Source: Patescibacteria group bacterium
GTDB taxonomy: Bacteria > Patescibacteria > Paceibacteria > UBA6257 > 2-01-FULL-56-20
Length of the DNA: 64,000 nucleotides
Direction of reading: 5' to 3'
NCBI GenBank assembly: GCA_018971305.1
Contig: JAGXBC010000002.1
Location: 124,001-188,000 of the forward strand
Shown here: one piece after another, positions 8,565-16,455 of the stretch
Layout of the letters: each line of letters opens with the position of its first letter
How positions within the stretch are numbered: the stretch's first letter is position 1
Position numbers and translations under genes: made by a program
Notes under the pieces: generated by a model
Databases searched by the model: none
What the model saw: the letters and a program-made list of their open reading frames with translations, nothing else
What the model was told of the DNA's origin: nothing

Positions 8565-8570
8565 ATTATA
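8565..8570 (-). promoter_or_regulatory. -10 box of the zinc-ribbon gene (leaderless start)
   Basis: TATAAT on the minus strand ends 6 nt before the ATG at 8558, so the transcript should begin at or beside the start codon. Confidence 0.55.
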
Positions 8571-8702
8571 CCAAACAAGAGCCCGTTTTCCTTCAATTTT
8601 GATCCCGCCGGAATATATTTTTGCAGTGGCTGGCGTGGACAATTTAATGACCTACCCTCGGTGGGACGTTATGCCTTCCAATTTATTCGATTTCGGATTA
8701 TT

Positions 8703-8718
8703 GTCATAAAATCGTCAT
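8703..8718 (+). promoter_or_regulatory. response-regulator operator (direct repeat), copy 1
   Basis: GTCAT at 8703 and 8714 lie 11 bp apart in TTGTCATAAAATCGTCATC, the layout of OmpR/PhoB-class boxes. The box ends 12 bp before TATTGT (8731-8736), taking the place of a -35 element, and the ATG follows 4 nt later. Two matching boxes are at 10371 and 10879. I infer autoregulation. Confidence 0.65.
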
Positions 8719-8740
8719 CTTTGAGAGTCATATTGTAACC

Positions 8741-9412
8741 ATGAAAGTCCTCATCGTAGAAGACAACGAAAAATTAGCTCAATCGCTTAAGCGCGGCCTT
8801 GAACAGGAAGGCTTCTCTGCCGACTACCTTCTCGACGGCGAATCAGGACAAAGAAGAATCGAAACCAAGTCTGATGCCTACAACGCAGTCGTATTGGACA
8901 TTATGCTTCCCCAAAAAGACGGACTCGCGGTTTGCAGGGATTTGCGTGCGCAAAATATTTCCATACCGATTCTTATGCTCACCGCAAAGGACACCATCCC
9001 CGACAAGATCACCGGCCTCAACGTCGGCGCAGACGATTATCTCGTAAAGCCGTTCTCCTTCGACGAACTCGTGGCTCGATTGCACGTATTGATGCGCCGC
9101 ACCCGTTCCGTGTATACCCATGAGTTGAATCTGAACAACGTCCGCCTGAACCCCCTCACGCGCCGCGTGTTCAAAAACGATAAGGAGATTAAATTGACTC
9201 AGAAAGAATTCGCCATCTTGGCTTACTTTATGCGGAATCCCGACAGAGTTCTCAACCGACAAGAGATTCTTGATCACGTATGGGATTATGATTTCACGAC
9301 CTTCAGCAATCTTGTGGACGTGAAAATAAAAAACCTGCGCAAGAAAATCGATCCGAAAGGAAAAATCATCGAAACCGTATGGAACGTGGGGTACCGGTTC
9401 AATAAACAATAG
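8741..9412 (+). CDS. OmpR/PhoB-family response regulator
   Basis: 223 residues. The receiver domain (1-120) has the acidic pair after KVLIVED, the phospho-acceptor Asp in VVLDIMLP (about residue 53), the Thr of MLTAKD and the Lys of YLVKPF, so it is complete. The C-terminal winged helix (about 128-221) is of the OmpR type (LTQKEFAILAYFMRNP, VLNRQEILDHVW, VWNVGYRF). It would be phosphorylated by the kinase encoded two bases downstream. The 11-bp-spaced GTCAT repeat just ahead of it and ahead of 10465 and 10955 is the likely binding site. Confidence 0.93.
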   Translation: MKVLIVEDNEKLAQSLKRGLEQEGFSADYLLDGESGQRRIETKSDAYNAVVLDIMLPQKDGLAVCRDLRAQNISIPILMLTAKDTIPDKITGLNVGADDYLVKPFSFDELVARLHVLMRRTRSVYTHELNLNNVRLNPLTRRVFKNDKEIKLTQKEFAILAYFMRNPDRVLNRQEILDHVWDYDFTTFSNLVDVKIKNLRKKIDPKGKIIETVWNVGYRFNKQ

Positions 9413-9414
9413 CT

Positions 9415-10377
9415 ATGTTCAAGAAAGCCAGACTCAAGCTCACTGCCTTTTATCTTCTCATCATCGTCGTGATCATCACGGCGTTCAGCTTGCTGCTATT
9501 CCGCTATACCGCCCAGCATCTGCGTGACAACATGGAAGAGGACTCTTCCCAGCGAGTCGCCGTTCTTGAACGGACAATCGGCGAACTGGGCTATGCCATC
9601 ATCATCGCGGATGGCATCGTCATCGCATTTGCGGGACTTTTGAGCTACTGGCTTGCCGGAAGGACGTTGGAGCCGATTGGTGTTGCGCTTGAGGCGCAGG
9701 AGCAATTCAGCGCCAATGCTTCTCATGAATTGCGCACTCCCTTGTCCGTAGTAAAAAACGACGTCGAGGTTTTCTTGAAGAAACAACAGCCGACGATGGA
9801 GGATGCCAAAGCGGTTGCTTCGCGCAGTCTTGAAGAAATAGACCGCATGAGCGGCATGGTCGAAAACTTGCTCACGCTCGCACGCAGCAAGAAAACCGAT
9901 GTTCCCATCGAACTTGAAGAAACCAATGTGGCAAAAGCCATAGATGTCGCCGTGAAAAAACTCCAGCGTTCAGCCGAAGCCAAGCACTTATCGCTTGTCG
10001 TCAAAAAAGAAAACGTCGCCCTTGTGCTGGGTAACGAACGGCTGCTTGAACAATTATTTTTCAATCTGATCCAGAATGCCATCACGTATACCAAAGAAGG
10101 AAGTGTTACGGTGGCCATCACGGCTTCAAAAGTCGTTACCGTTCAAGTTGCAGATACCGGCATCGGCATTGATCAAAAAGAGCTCGGACACATTTTCGAG
10201 CCGTTTTATAAAGCGGATGCATCTCGTACCTCACGTTCCAATGGGGTTGGCCTCGGACTCGCGATCGTGAAAGAGATTGTCGATAAACATAAAGGATCCA
10301 TCCAGGTCGAGAGCGCACCGGGCAAGGGCACCGAGGTTACGGTTACGTTCCCTTTGTGGGATGAAAAGGCGTCATAG
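9415..10377 (+). CDS. membrane sensor histidine kinase
   Basis: 320 residues. Two membrane helices (about 8-28 and 58-80) enclose only ~30 extracytoplasmic residues, so it probably senses the membrane or a partner protein rather than a soluble ligand. The HisKA domain has the H-box FSANASHELRTPLS (His about 104). The ATPase domain has the N-box NLIQNAITY, the G1 box DTGIGI, the F-box FEPFYKAD and the G2 box GVGLGLAI. There is no full HAMP or PAS domain. Its start is two bases after the regulator stop, so the pair is one operon. Its stop codon overlaps one copy of the putative operator (10371). Confidence 0.93.
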   Translation: MFKKARLKLTAFYLLIIVVIITAFSLLLFRYTAQHLRDNMEEDSSQRVAVLERTIGELGYAIIIADGIVIAFAGLLSYWLAGRTLEPIGVALEAQEQFSANASHELRTPLSVVKNDVEVFLKKQQPTMEDAKAVASRSLEEIDRMSGMVENLLTLARSKKTDVPIELEETNVAKAIDVAVKKLQRSAEAKHLSLVVKKENVALVLGNERLLEQLFFNLIQNAITYTKEGSVTVAITASKVVTVQVADTGIGIDQKELGHIFEPFYKADASRTSRSNGVGLGLAIVKEIVDKHKGSIQVESAPGKGTEVTVTFPLWDEKAS

Positions 10378-10386
10378 TTCTGTCAT
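10371..10386 (+). promoter_or_regulatory. response-regulator operator, copy 2
   Basis: CGTCATAGTTCTGTCAT carries GTCAT at 10371 and 10382, again 11 bp apart. It overlaps the kinase stop codon and lies 8 bp ahead of TATAGG (10395-10400), a possible -10 for the secreted protein gene at 10465. Confidence 0.6.
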
Positions 10387-10406
10387 ATCCATCCTATAGG
10401 GTTAAA

Positions 10407-10438
10407 AATATATGCCTTTCGGTCGATAGGCATATATT
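10407..10438 (+). repeat. perfect 11-bp inverted repeat in the leader of gene 10465
   Basis: AATATATGCCT and AGGCATATATT surround a 10-nt loop. If transcription starts from TATAGG at 10395, this hairpin is at the very 5' end of the mRNA and could stabilise or regulate it; it lacks a T-run, so it is a poor terminator. Confidence 0.6.
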
Positions 10439-10464
10439 ATCAAACAACTATCAACTTTTATGAT

Positions 10465-10809
10465 ATGAATAAAAAATTATTGATGCTCGTCGGACTCATC
10501 GCTCTCGTCGTTGGCGGAGCGAGCACTATCGCGTTTCAATCCCACGCGCAGAAAGCGTCGGATCAATCGGGAACTACCGACACTTCGACCGTGACGGCCG
10601 CGCCGTCGCAGGAAAATAAAGCGGGCGATACCGATAATATCCAAGACCAAAAAGGAGGCCCAGAAAAACCCGATGCCGCAATCTCGGAGAACGCTGACAA
10701 GGAAACTAACGACAGCCAGGATGCCACCTCGACGGTAAAACAAAGCGATTCACAGGATCACGGCGAAAGCAACGCTACCAGTACCGGTGAAACGGAAAAC
10801 GGCGATTAG
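10465..10809 (+). CDS. secreted or membrane-anchored acidic low-complexity protein
   Basis: 114 residues. An N-terminal hydrophobic helix (about 5-27, ending near SHAQKA) acts as signal peptide or anchor. The rest is disordered and rich in Asp, Glu, Ser, Thr, Gln and Asn, with no cysteines and no recognised domain. A putative operator of the adjacent response regulator lies in its upstream region and a strong terminator follows it, so it forms a monocistronic target of the two-component system. A role as an envelope-stress effector or kinase accessory protein is possible but unsupported. Confidence 0.7.
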   Translation: MNKKLLMLVGLIALVVGGASTIAFQSHAQKASDQSGTTDTSTVTAAPSQENKAGDTDNIQDQKGGPEKPDAAISENADKETNDSQDATSTVKQSDSQDHGESNATSTGETENGD

Positions 10810-10828
10810 CGAATCACTGAAATCAGAA

Positions 10829-10854
10829 AGCCCCGGCGGGAGCCGGGGCTTTTC
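10829..10854 (+). terminator. Rho-independent terminator after gene 10465
   Basis: AGCCCCGGC and GCCGGGGCT pair around GGGA, followed by TTTTC. Confidence 0.88.
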
Positions 10855-10878
10855 TTATCCCGCAGACCTTAAAGAATT

Positions 10879-10894
10879 GTCATAAATGCGTCAT
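10879..10894 (+). promoter_or_regulatory. response-regulator operator, copy 3
   Basis: TTGTCATAAATGCGTCATT has GTCAT at 10879 and 10890, 11 bp apart and nearly identical to copy 1. It precedes the membrane protein gene at 10955; a weak GATAAA lies about 13 bp downstream. Confidence 0.62.
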
Positions 10895-10954
10895 TTCTAA
10901 CTGTGAAGATAAAGGAGTCGTTATCTTATTATAAAAAACCAATAAAAAAATTTT

Positions 10955-11779
10955 ATGCCAGAAAGCCATACTGCGTCCTCGGTCGGCCATCAACTATTGC
11001 GGAAGGTTCCGCAAATCACGATCTTCTTTTGGATAATTAAAGTCCTCTGCACAACCGTTGGTGAAACCGCTGCGGATTTTTTGAGCACGAGCCTTAATCT
11101 CGGGCTGACTACGACCACGTGGATCATGAGCGCGCTCTTGATCTTCGTGTTGTTTTTCCAGTTCAAATCAAAAAAATACGTACCGGGGCTCTACTGGCTC
11201 GTGGTCGTTCTGATCAGCATCGTCGGCACCCAAATTACCGACAACCTAACGGATAATTTGGGAGTTTCCCTAGCGACAACGACCATCATCTTCAGTATTG
11301 TCTTGGCAGTGGTTTTCGCGGTATGGTTCCTGATCGAAAAAACCTTGTCGATCCACTCGATTTATACGAGGCAACGAGAGGCATTCTACTGGTTAGCCAT
11401 TCTCTTCACCTTCGCGGTGGGCACGGCAGCAGGAGATCTTGTGGCGGAAAAATTCGCCCTTGGATACCTTACGGCGCTAGGCATATTCGCCGGTTTGATT
11501 ACAGTCGTGACTGCCGCGCATTATATCTTTAAAGCTATCTTGGGTATGGAGCATAGGCATTTTTCCAGGAACGCAGTCTTGGCTTTCTGGCTGGCCTATA
11601 TTCTGACGCGTCCTCTCGGTGCTTCAATCGGCGATTATCTCTCGCAAGCTCAAAGCGATGGTGGTCTAGGATTAGGAACTGTTGTGACCAGCGCAATCTT
11701 CCTTGGAGCAATTTTGATTACCGTTATCTACCTTACCGTCACGAAAAAAGACGTGGACAAGACTAAGGAACTGGCGTGA
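10955..11779 (+). CDS. COG4705-type polytopic membrane protein with internal repeats
   Basis: 274 residues, eight or so membrane helices. Four related units are visible, each with a small acidic motif inside a helix followed by a Leu-Gly-rich loop: TTVGETAADFLSTSLNLG, GTQITDNLTDNLGVS, VGTAAGDLVAEKFALG and RPLGASIGDYLSQ. This is the pattern of the COG4705 uncharacterised membrane proteins. The conserved acidic residues within helices suggest ion or substrate translocation, but the function is unknown. A response-regulator box precedes it, so it is a probable target of the upstream two-component system. Confidence 0.75.
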   Translation: MPESHTASSVGHQLLRKVPQITIFFWIIKVLCTTVGETAADFLSTSLNLGLTTTTWIMSALLIFVLFFQFKSKKYVPGLYWLVVVLISIVGTQITDNLTDNLGVSLATTTIIFSIVLAVVFAVWFLIEKTLSIHSIYTRQREAFYWLAILFTFAVGTAAGDLVAEKFALGYLTALGIFAGLITVVTAAHYIFKAILGMEHRHFSRNAVLAFWLAYILTRPLGASIGDYLSQAQSDGGLGLGTVVTSAIFLGAILITVIYLTVTKKDVDKTKELA

Positions 11780-11791
11780 GAACTAACATAA

Positions 11792-12400
11792 ATGAATAAA
11801 AAAGTTATCGCCATATTCGTCATCACGATTGCTGCGCTCGCCATGCTGTGGGCATACGCGTTTGGGCCTCTTTCGGGAACGATAACCCCAAAAGCGAATC
11901 CCGCCTCACTTCAGCCGACCGCAACACAGACGACGGTGAATAACCAAAACGTCGCGTTCAATGCGTATCATAATCGCGATCTCGCGGAAAACTTCTATAC
12001 GATCAAGTTCCCGCAAACGTGGCAATCGCAGTCGTCGACCCAAGTCGGGAGTTATCAATTCACATTCAGCAACGGGAGCGGCTCCGCGGGGCTTCAGGAT
12101 GTAGCCGACAACACGACACTCGAACTGTTTGTTTTAAGCCAAGATGAGCCGAATTTCAAAAAGACCGTTCCCGGATACAGTCGCATCAATTACCAGAAAA
12201 TATCGGTGAACGGCAATGACGCATACCAGTTGACGTATCACAGCACTGCGAGCGGCTCGGATTACGAGACGGTAAAGACATACATCGCAGGTGTGGATCA
12301 TGCCGCCGTAATCACTCTCGCTGCGAAGCAGAGCGACTTCGCAAATATGCAGCCGCTTTTCACATCCATCTTGAACAGCTTCCAATGGGAGAATAAATGA
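11792..12400 (+). CDS. membrane-anchored protein with PsbP-like domain
   Basis: 202 residues. One N-terminal membrane helix (about 5-25), a Thr/Gln-rich linker, then a domain opening NFYTIKFPQTWQSQ and closing with FTSILNSFQW, the pattern of PsbP/MOG1-like domains common in secreted CPR proteins. The function of such domains in non-photosynthetic bacteria is not established. It is the first gene of a tight series with 12402, 12592, 13332 and 14095, so it may be an accessory subunit of the ABC system. Confidence 0.65.
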   Translation: MNKKVIAIFVITIAALAMLWAYAFGPLSGTITPKANPASLQPTATQTTVNNQNVAFNAYHNRDLAENFYTIKFPQTWQSQSSTQVGSYQFTFSNGSGSAGLQDVADNTTLELFVLSQDEPNFKKTVPGYSRINYQKISVNGNDAYQLTYHSTASGSDYETVKTYIAGVDHAAVITLAAKQSDFANMQPLFTSILNSFQWENK

Positions 12401-12401
12401 C

Positions 12402-12599
12402 ATGAGACAAATCTTCCTTTTCGTTTCGCTTGCGGTGTTGGGATTCGGATTCTACCTCAAGTTTTTCTATGACGTGCCCGACAGCCAGATCCAGATCAAT
12501 TTCTTCGTGAGCTGGTTTTTAATCATCGTGGGCGGCGCAAGCATTTCGATGAATCTTTTCTGGAGCGGTTCCAAAAGGAAGAACAATAACGATGCCTGA
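12402..12599 (+). CDS. small two-helix membrane protein
   Basis: 65 residues with two hydrophobic helices (about 4-22 and 32-52) and a basic C-terminus (SGSKRKNNND). It starts one base after the preceding stop and overlaps the ABC ATPase start by 8 bp. It is probably co-translated with the exporter genes; no family recognised. Confidence 0.7.
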   Translation: MRQIFLFVSLAVLGFGFYLKFFYDVPDSQIQINFFVSWFLIIVGGASISMNLFWSGSKRKNNNDA

Positions 12600-13326
12600 C
12601 ATTATTGCAGCGGAAAACTTGAGCAAATCGTATGGCAGTAACAAGGCCGTGGACGGGTTGAATCTTCATATCAAGAAAGGCGAGTTTTTTGGTTTCTTGG
12701 GACCAAACGGCGCAGGGAAGACCACGACGATTCGGATAATCACGGGGATTTTGAAGCCGGACAGCGGGACGGTCGCGATCGACGGCAACGCTTCGGGGGA
12801 TAAACAAAAAATCGCGCAGACCATCGGCGTTATCCCAGAGAGTCGCGGCTTTTACGATTGGATGACCGCCGTTGAATATCTCGGATTTTTCGCGGATCTC
12901 TATGGGATCGCCGGAAAGGAAAAAGAGGGGCGAATCAATTCTTTGCTTACAGAAGTCGATCTTCTGAAGCGCAAGCATTCAAGAATAGGGACATATTCCC
13001 GCGGCATGCGGCAGCGCCTCGGCCTCGCGCGGGCGCTTATCAACAATCCACAGATACTTTTTCTTGATGAGCCGACGCTCGGGCTTGATCCGCAGGGGCA
13101 GGAGGACATCCAGCTTCTCTTGAAAAAACTGAACACAAAAGGCGTTACCGTTTTTCTCTCGTCGCACCTTTTGAACGAGGTTTCAAATCTTTGCTCACGC
13201 ATCGGAATTATCAATAACGGAGTTTTAATCGCCGAGGGCACTGTCAACGAATTGCGGGAGAAGACCAAGCTCGACAAAGACAAAACGCTTACCGACATTT
13301 TTCTCAATCTCACCCGCAACAACTAA
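12592..13326 (+). CDS. ABC transporter ATP-binding protein
   Basis: 244 residues, a full nucleotide-binding domain: Walker A GPNGAGKTT (about 38-46), the Q-loop region IPESRGFYDW, signature YSRGMRQRLG, Walker B LFLDEPTLGLDP and the switch His in LSSHLL. This is the CcmA/DrrA/NatA type that partners ABC-2 permeases. The permease gene follows 5 bp later. It would power export of an unknown substrate, possibly linked to the anchored proteins encoded on either side. Confidence 0.93.
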   Translation: MPDIIAAENLSKSYGSNKAVDGLNLHIKKGEFFGFLGPNGAGKTTTIRIITGILKPDSGTVAIDGNASGDKQKIAQTIGVIPESRGFYDWMTAVEYLGFFADLYGIAGKEKEGRINSLLTEVDLLKRKHSRIGTYSRGMRQRLGLARALINNPQILFLDEPTLGLDPQGQEDIQLLLKKLNTKGVTVFLSSHLLNEVSNLCSRIGIINNGVLIAEGTVNELREKTKLDKDKTLTDIFLNLTRNN

Positions 13327-13331
13327 AACTC

Positions 13332-14102
13332 ATGTTCACTCACATTTGGAAAAAAGAAATACGGGGAGAGCTCTATACATGGAAAAGCATGCTCTGGCTT
13401 GTGATCGCATCGCTCCTCTTTAGCTTCACGAGCTATCTGTTGCTTACGAACCAGGAGCTAAGCCTCCTCGACCAGACGGAACTCCTGTGGCTTCTCGGCA
13501 AGATCATCATCGGGGTCGCGTTGCTCATCGTTACGATCGACGCTTCGTCCATCGTGAATGTTGAATTCGAAAAAGAAACAGCGGAGAGCTTATTTCTCTC
13601 GCCAATATCCCTCAAGGATCTCATCCTCGGAAAGCTTTTCGCTTCACTGACGCTCTGGGCCGCAATCTTTGTTATATCAATCCCATATATCATCGTCACA
13701 TCAGCGGGATCGCATCTCGCGTGGGCGTTCGTGGGCTATGTCGCATTGCTTGGCACGCTCGGTGTCGTTGGGCTCGTTTTCCTGATCTTCGGGTTATCGC
13801 TTCTCTATCGCTCAAGCAAGAACACGATCACGACAGCACTCATCATTCTGCTTGCTTTTGCCACGCCAGCGCTTTTCACCTCGACCCTCAAGAACGACAT
13901 TGTTTCGCAAACCTTCAGCGTCGTGAATCCGATCGATAACATCTTCAATTCGCTCGATAACGTGCTCGTGGACTACAAAACATCCCTACTGGAGAATTGG
14001 CAGTTTCTTTTGCCGCTTATCATATTCTGCGCCGTCGCATTCCTTTTCCTGTTCGTGAGCGCGAAACGATTTACCAAGCAAGGGATTATCAAAAATGATT
14101 AA
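13332..14102 (+). CDS. ABC-2 type permease
   Basis: 256 residues with six predicted membrane helices; it begins MFTHIWKKEIRGELYTWKS, the amphipathic N-terminus common to ABC-2 permeases of the NosY/GldF kind. The stretch EFEKETAESLFLSPIS after helix two is the usual coupling segment. It pairs with the ATPase encoded immediately upstream. The gene overlaps the next start by 8 bp. Confidence 0.88.
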   Translation: MFTHIWKKEIRGELYTWKSMLWLVIASLLFSFTSYLLLTNQELSLLDQTELLWLLGKIIIGVALLIVTIDASSIVNVEFEKETAESLFLSPISLKDLILGKLFASLTLWAAIFVISIPYIIVTSAGSHLAWAFVGYVALLGTLGVVGLVFLIFGLSLLYRSSKNTITTALIILLAFATPALFTSTLKNDIVSQTFSVVNPIDNIFNSLDNVLVDYKTSLLENWQFLLPLIIFCAVAFLFLFVSAKRFTKQGIIKND

Positions 14103-14631
14103 GCCGATGAAAAATATATTCTTTTTGTTCGCGCTCTTGATCTCGGCGGGCTTTGTGGCGAACGCACATGCGGCTGCACCACCGCTCACAATGCAAATCC
14201 TTTCATCGAGTAGCTTGAGCGGCACGGCGGGTGATTTCGTGACCGTACAAGGTCAGATTGCCAATACCGGATCGCAGCCACAGAGCGACGTCACGACATA
14301 TCTTTCGCTTATGGATAATCAGAACAAGCTCCCCGTCGATCTCGAAGACTGGAGCGCGGAGAAAGGACTCTATATAGGAACGATCGATGCACATCAAACG
14401 CTCCCATTGAATTGGAAAATACATTTCGTAAAAGCCGGAACGTATTCTCTCATCATTATCGCGGAGGCGTCGGGAAGCGACCTTCCGCAAGTAAGCAGTA
14501 TCACTCAATTCAACGTGAGTCCGAAGCGGAACTTGAATCCCGGGCAGGTTTTGCCGGTCGCTCTTGGAACGCCGATCGTCCTTATTTTCATAATTTTTCT
14601 ACTGGCCTACCGAAGGCGGGTGGAGGAATAA
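14095..14631 (+). CDS. secreted, C-terminally anchored beta-rich protein
   Basis: 178 residues: signal peptide (about 1-27, ending AHAAA), one Ig-like beta domain of the CARDB/NEW3 type (GDFVTVQGQIANTGSQPQSD), and a C-terminal membrane helix (about 155-172) followed by YRRRVEE. It is translationally coupled to the ABC-2 permease. I infer that it is an extracytoplasmic partner of the exporter, as in other operons pairing an ATPase, a permease and a NEW3-type protein. Confidence 0.7.
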   Translation: MIKPMKNIFFLFALLISAGFVANAHAAAPPLTMQILSSSSLSGTAGDFVTVQGQIANTGSQPQSDVTTYLSLMDNQNKLPVDLEDWSAEKGLYIGTIDAHQTLPLNWKIHFVKAGTYSLIIIAEASGSDLPQVSSITQFNVSPKRNLNPGQVLPVALGTPIVLIFIIFLLAYRRRVEE

Positions 14632-14660
14632 CGTTTAACAAAAATTTTTTAGCTCCTCCT

Positions 14661-15479
14661 ATGGCAAAGCTTCAAAACAGCGGCAAAAAACATACAGAAC
14701 ACAAACAAGAAAACCGAATCGAAACAAAAGTTGCCGCGTTTTATGATACCTACGACTACATCGCATTCTGGAAAGGAAGAGATTACGAAAACAAGGCGGA
14801 CGTTATCGCCGTTTCAAAACTTCTCCGCAAGATTAAGAGTCCTCATAAACGGATTATCGATATAGGCGTCGGAAGCGGCAGGATGGTGCCGCTGTATGAA
14901 AGCAAGTGGGATGCATGCGTCTTTCTTGATCCTTCGAATGTCCAGCTCGAGATCGCACGCCGGGCCGTAAAGGAACCGGAGAAAGCTACCTTTATGCAGG
15001 GCGCGGCGGAATCCATTCCTCTCCCCGATGGCGCATGCGACACTGCGCTCTGCACGAGGGCATTCCATTACGTCGATCAACCCGACCGCGCGATTGCGGA
15101 AATAGCACGCATTCTGGTGCCCGGTGGCTATCTTATTCTTGAAATCCCGAACAAGGTGCATTTCAAGGCGAGGGTAGCCGCCTGGTTTTCGCCAAAGAAG
15201 CGTCAGGAGATATTCTCAAGAGATCCCGTGAGCCGTCTCGTCAAAGAGGTGGATATCGTTTTTCTCAATCACCATCCCGAAGCGATTGCCGTGGCCCTAC
15301 AATCAAAAGGATTTGTTATCGAAAAAGTGCTTTCCGCATCCAACTTCAGGCATCCCTTGTTCAAGAAAATCATCCCCTTGGGCATTCTTCTCTTCGCCGA
15401 GCGTTTGCTCCAGAGGCCGCTTGCGGGAACATGGTTCGGGCCGAGCATCTATTTTTTGGCGAGGAAAATGAAAAAATAA
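14661..15479 (+). CDS. class I SAM-dependent methyltransferase (UbiE-like)
   Basis: 272 residues from ATG 14661; longer in-frame starts would run back into the previous gene. Motif I is IIDIGVGSGRM, motif II ends CVFLDPSN, and DTALCTRAFHYV and ARILVPGGYLILEIPN are motifs III-IV of the Methyltransf_11 group. The C-terminal ~80 residues are basic and hydrophobic and may touch the membrane. The substrate is unknown; a lipid or quinone-like molecule would fit. Confidence 0.85.
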   Translation: MAKLQNSGKKHTEHKQENRIETKVAAFYDTYDYIAFWKGRDYENKADVIAVSKLLRKIKSPHKRIIDIGVGSGRMVPLYESKWDACVFLDPSNVQLEIARRAVKEPEKATFMQGAAESIPLPDGACDTALCTRAFHYVDQPDRAIAEIARILVPGGYLILEIPNKVHFKARVAAWFSPKKRQEIFSRDPVSRLVKEVDIVFLNHHPEAIAVALQSKGFVIEKVLSASNFRHPLFKKIIPLGILLFAERLLQRPLAGTWFGPSIYFLARKMKK

Positions 15480-15493
15480 AACCGTTTTATTTC

Positions 15494-15805
15494 ATGAAGA
15501 AAACCTTCGTATCGATAATTCTTTTAACCTTTTTACTTGGCGGAGTTTCTTTTGCCCAAGCACAGAATTCTTCCTCCTCAACGAGTACGTTACGCTATCC
15601 AACGATCCACTTCCCGGGACAGATGCCGCCTCCTTCGCAAACCGGCGCGGCATCCCCGGCAAAGCATAAAACTTCGTCGAAAGCTAAACAGGCCAAGAAG
15701 CCAATTGTTAAGAAACCGACGAAGCCGAAAAAGAAGCTTGCCCCCAAGGTGAAAAAAGTTATAGGAGCCAAACCACCCAAACCGATCATAAAGAAAACCA
15801 AATGA
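15494..15805 (+). CDS. secreted Lys/Pro-rich low-complexity protein
   Basis: 103 residues from ATG 15494. A signal peptide (about 1-22, ending FAQAQ) leads into a Ser/Pro-rich stretch and then a strongly basic Lys/Pro tail (KKPTKPKKKLAPKVKK). There are no cysteines and no fold is apparent. A basic secreted tail could bind the cell wall or nucleic acid, but that is a guess. It is followed after 16 bp by a D,D-peptidase gene. Confidence 0.6.
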   Translation: MKKTFVSIILLTFLLGGVSFAQAQNSSSSTSTLRYPTIHFPGQMPPPSQTGAASPAKHKTSSKAKQAKKPIVKKPTKPKKKLAPKVKKVIGAKPPKPIIKKTK

Positions 15806-15821
15806 GGAAAATATAAATGAC

Positions 15822-16412
15822 ATGCGCCCGGCTTCCAAGAAATATTATTATGTCGTCGCGGCCGCTGTTTTATTTTTCGTAGCTGCGGGCATGTTTTTGA
15901 TCCCTCGGGTGATAACAGTTGTGCAAAAATCGGTTCCTCTGCCCACCGCGATCGACCCCAATTTCTCAACGCAAGTGAACGAGTGCTTTATTCCGGTTGC
16001 TGCCGCGTACGGATATTCGCTGCGCATCGTATCGGGTTTCAGAAGCATGGCACAGCAACAGCAAGTATACGACCAAGGCAGATTGGAAAATGGAGTTGTC
16101 GTCTCGGAAGCATCGCCCGGACACAGCCTTCATAATTATGGTTTTGCCGTAGACGTCGCCGACATATGGAGAGGATATAATATCAACTGGCCAAGGCTTA
16201 TCGCAATCGGCGCGTATTGCGGTTTGGGCAACGGCGGTGTCGGAGATTATCCTCACTTTGAATACCGGGGCGGGCTTGTCACGGCGGATTTTGCCGCTGG
16301 CAAGAGGCCACCGCTGCTCACGCTCCCATGCGCGATTATGGACGCACGGGCAAAAGCAAGCAAACCGCTAACGCTCAAAGATCTTCAGGGCTGCGCCGCC
16401 CCTAAATTCTAA
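15822..16412 (+). CDS. M15-family D-alanyl-D-alanine carboxypeptidase
   Basis: 196 residues. One N-terminal membrane anchor (about 8-30) and a VanY/DacB-type zinc peptidase domain: RIVSGFRS, PGHSLHNYGFAVDVAD (His and Asp ligands) and DYPHFEYRG (catalytic Glu/His region). It would trim peptidoglycan stem peptides outside the membrane. It is shorter than many VanY proteins but has all the motifs. A second M15 protein is at 48708-49613. Confidence 0.87.
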   Translation: MRPASKKYYYVVAAAVLFFVAAGMFLIPRVITVVQKSVPLPTAIDPNFSTQVNECFIPVAAAYGYSLRIVSGFRSMAQQQQVYDQGRLENGVVVSEASPGHSLHNYGFAVDVADIWRGYNINWPRLIAIGAYCGLGNGGVGDYPHFEYRGGLVTADFAAGKRPPLLTLPCAIMDARAKASKPLTLKDLQGCAAPKF

Positions 16413-16455
16413 CAAGGCATCGGACAGGCGAGTCGTATGGTGTTTTAGTATATTC

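Noticed and set aside
8703..8718. Calling the regulator PhoB and the boxes pho boxes
   Set aside because: The box resembles a pho box, but no phosphate genes are near and the kinase lacks PhoR features; only the OmpR/PhoB class is supported.
8843..9409. 188-codon open frame antisense to the response regulator
   Set aside because: The plus-strand protein has all receiver and winged-helix motifs; the antisense frame has none.
14412..14660. Extended N-terminus for the methyltransferase at 14661
   Set aside because: It would run back through the 3' part of the anchored-protein gene in another frame; the methyltransferase family starts after 14661.
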